A stretch of DNA of 7,302 nucleotides from JBEGTT01 sp041179245. GTDB lineage: Bacteria; Pseudomonadota; Gammaproteobacteria; Burkholderiales; Rhodocyclaceae. The stretch covers positions 1 to 7,302 of the forward strand of contig JBEGTT010000239.1 of NCBI GenBank assembly GCA_041179245.1, given 5' to 3'. This document shows positions 6,931-7,302 of this stretch, piece after piece. Position numbers and translations under genes: made by a program. Position 1 is the stretch's first letter, and each line of letters starts with the position of its first letter. The notes beneath the pieces were generated by a model that had not been told where the DNA came from, ran no database searches, and saw nothing but the letters and a program-made list of their open reading frames with translations.

Positions 6931-7302
6931 AAACCGAATGCTGGGATTTTCATTGCCATTCGACCACTTCAGACGGGACTTTGTCGCCTGAAGCGGTCCT
7001 AGAACGCGCTGCTGCCAATGGAGTGACGGCCCTAGCGCTGACCGACCATGATGACTTGGGTGGTTTGCTGACGGCGCGTGAATCCGCCGAGGCCAGCGGG
7101 CTGGACTTCGTCAATGGCGTCGAAATTTCTATTGAATGGCAACGTATCTCGATACATGTCGTTGGTTTGGGGTTCGACCTGAATTCGCCACCACTGGTTG
7201 AAGGATTACAACAAATTCGCGGTGGACGGGTTGAGCGAGCTAGGAAAATGGGCGATGCGCTGGCAAGGTGCGGCATTGGCGGTGCGTTTGCCGGCGCTAT
7301 GC
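6927..7302 (+). CDS. PHP-domain phosphoesterase, RnaAM/TrpH (YciV)-like, 3' truncated by the window edge
   Basis: The frame opens at GTG 6927 and runs past the right edge (125 codons visible). It carries the metal-binding motifs of the PHP phosphoesterase fold: DFHCHS (H9, H11), SDGT with D16, TDHDD (D40, H41), GVEIS (E66) and H77 in a short strand. This pattern fits the RnaAM/TrpH group, known for 5'-3' exoribonuclease activity on short RNA and for dephosphorylating 3',5'-nucleoside bisphosphates; the metal-bound active site is cytoplasmic. The GTG overlaps the kinase stop by 4 bp (GTGA), so it is probably translated by coupling. No strong Shine-Dalgarno sequence is seen. The C-terminal half that would confirm the subgroup is outside the window. 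Confidence 0.88.
   Translation, partial: MKTECWDFHCHSTTSDGTLSPEAVLERAAANGVTALALTDHDDLGGLLTARESAEASGLDFVNGVEISIEWQRISIHVVGLGFDLNSPPLVEGLQQIRGGRVERARKMGDALARCGIGGAFAGAM

Noticed and set aside
6950..7276. Minus-strand 108-codon frame at the right end
   Set aside because: The plus strand carries all expected PHP metal-binding motifs in one frame, so the reverse frame is incidental.
1..7302. CRISPR array, insertion sequence, attachment site or prophage content next to the tRNA genes
   Set aside because: tRNA genes are common integration sites, but no direct repeat of a tRNA 3' end, integrase, transposase, terminal inverted repeat or spaced repeat array was seen.

Overview
The window reads as a chromosomal segment of a Gram-negative proteobacterium, most likely a betaproteobacterium of moderate GC. 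This is inferred from the tRNA order Pro(UGG)-Arg(UCU)-His(GUG) with CCA encoded in each gene, the hopanoid-type squalene gene hpnE, a Pat/YfiQ-like acyl-CoA synthetase-GNAT fusion, and an RnaAM/TrpH-type PHP protein. No taxonomic marker is present, so this placement is only probable.

Left part (1-650, minus strand): a three-gene tRNA operon has a near-consensus sigma70 promoter (622-650) and a clean intrinsic terminator with a GAAA loop (268-295). Beyond the terminator is a second sigma70-like promoter (158-185). It drives a roughly 105-nt leader into a protein gene cut off by the window edge (start codon 43-45). That leader also holds a small ORF with its own Shine-Dalgarno sequence, which overlaps the gene start.

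Right part (700-7302, plus strand): five genes are packed head to tail. hpnE overlaps an OsmC-family gene by 4 bp (ATGA). After a 57-bp gap comes a large Pat/YfiQ-like protein with CoA-binding, ligase, ATP-grasp and GNAT domains. It is followed within about 22 bp by a membrane histidine kinase with a Cache/PDC-like sensor and no receiver domain. The kinase stop overlaps by 4 bp (GTGA) the GTG start of a PHP-domain nuclease/phosphatase that runs off the right edge. No terminator was seen between these genes, so they could form one or two transcription units.

Functionally the right part combines squalene/hopanoid synthesis, a peroxide-defence-type thiol protein, acetyl-CoA-linked protein acetylation (or acyl-CoA synthesis), a sensory kinase without a partner in view, and nucleotide/RNA turnover. 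Most of this is ordinary core-genome content and no obvious new system was found. The points most worth a second look are the altered phospho-histidine positions in the synthetase half of the Pat-like protein, the orphan kinase translationally linked to its neighbours, and the leader ORF at the left edge.
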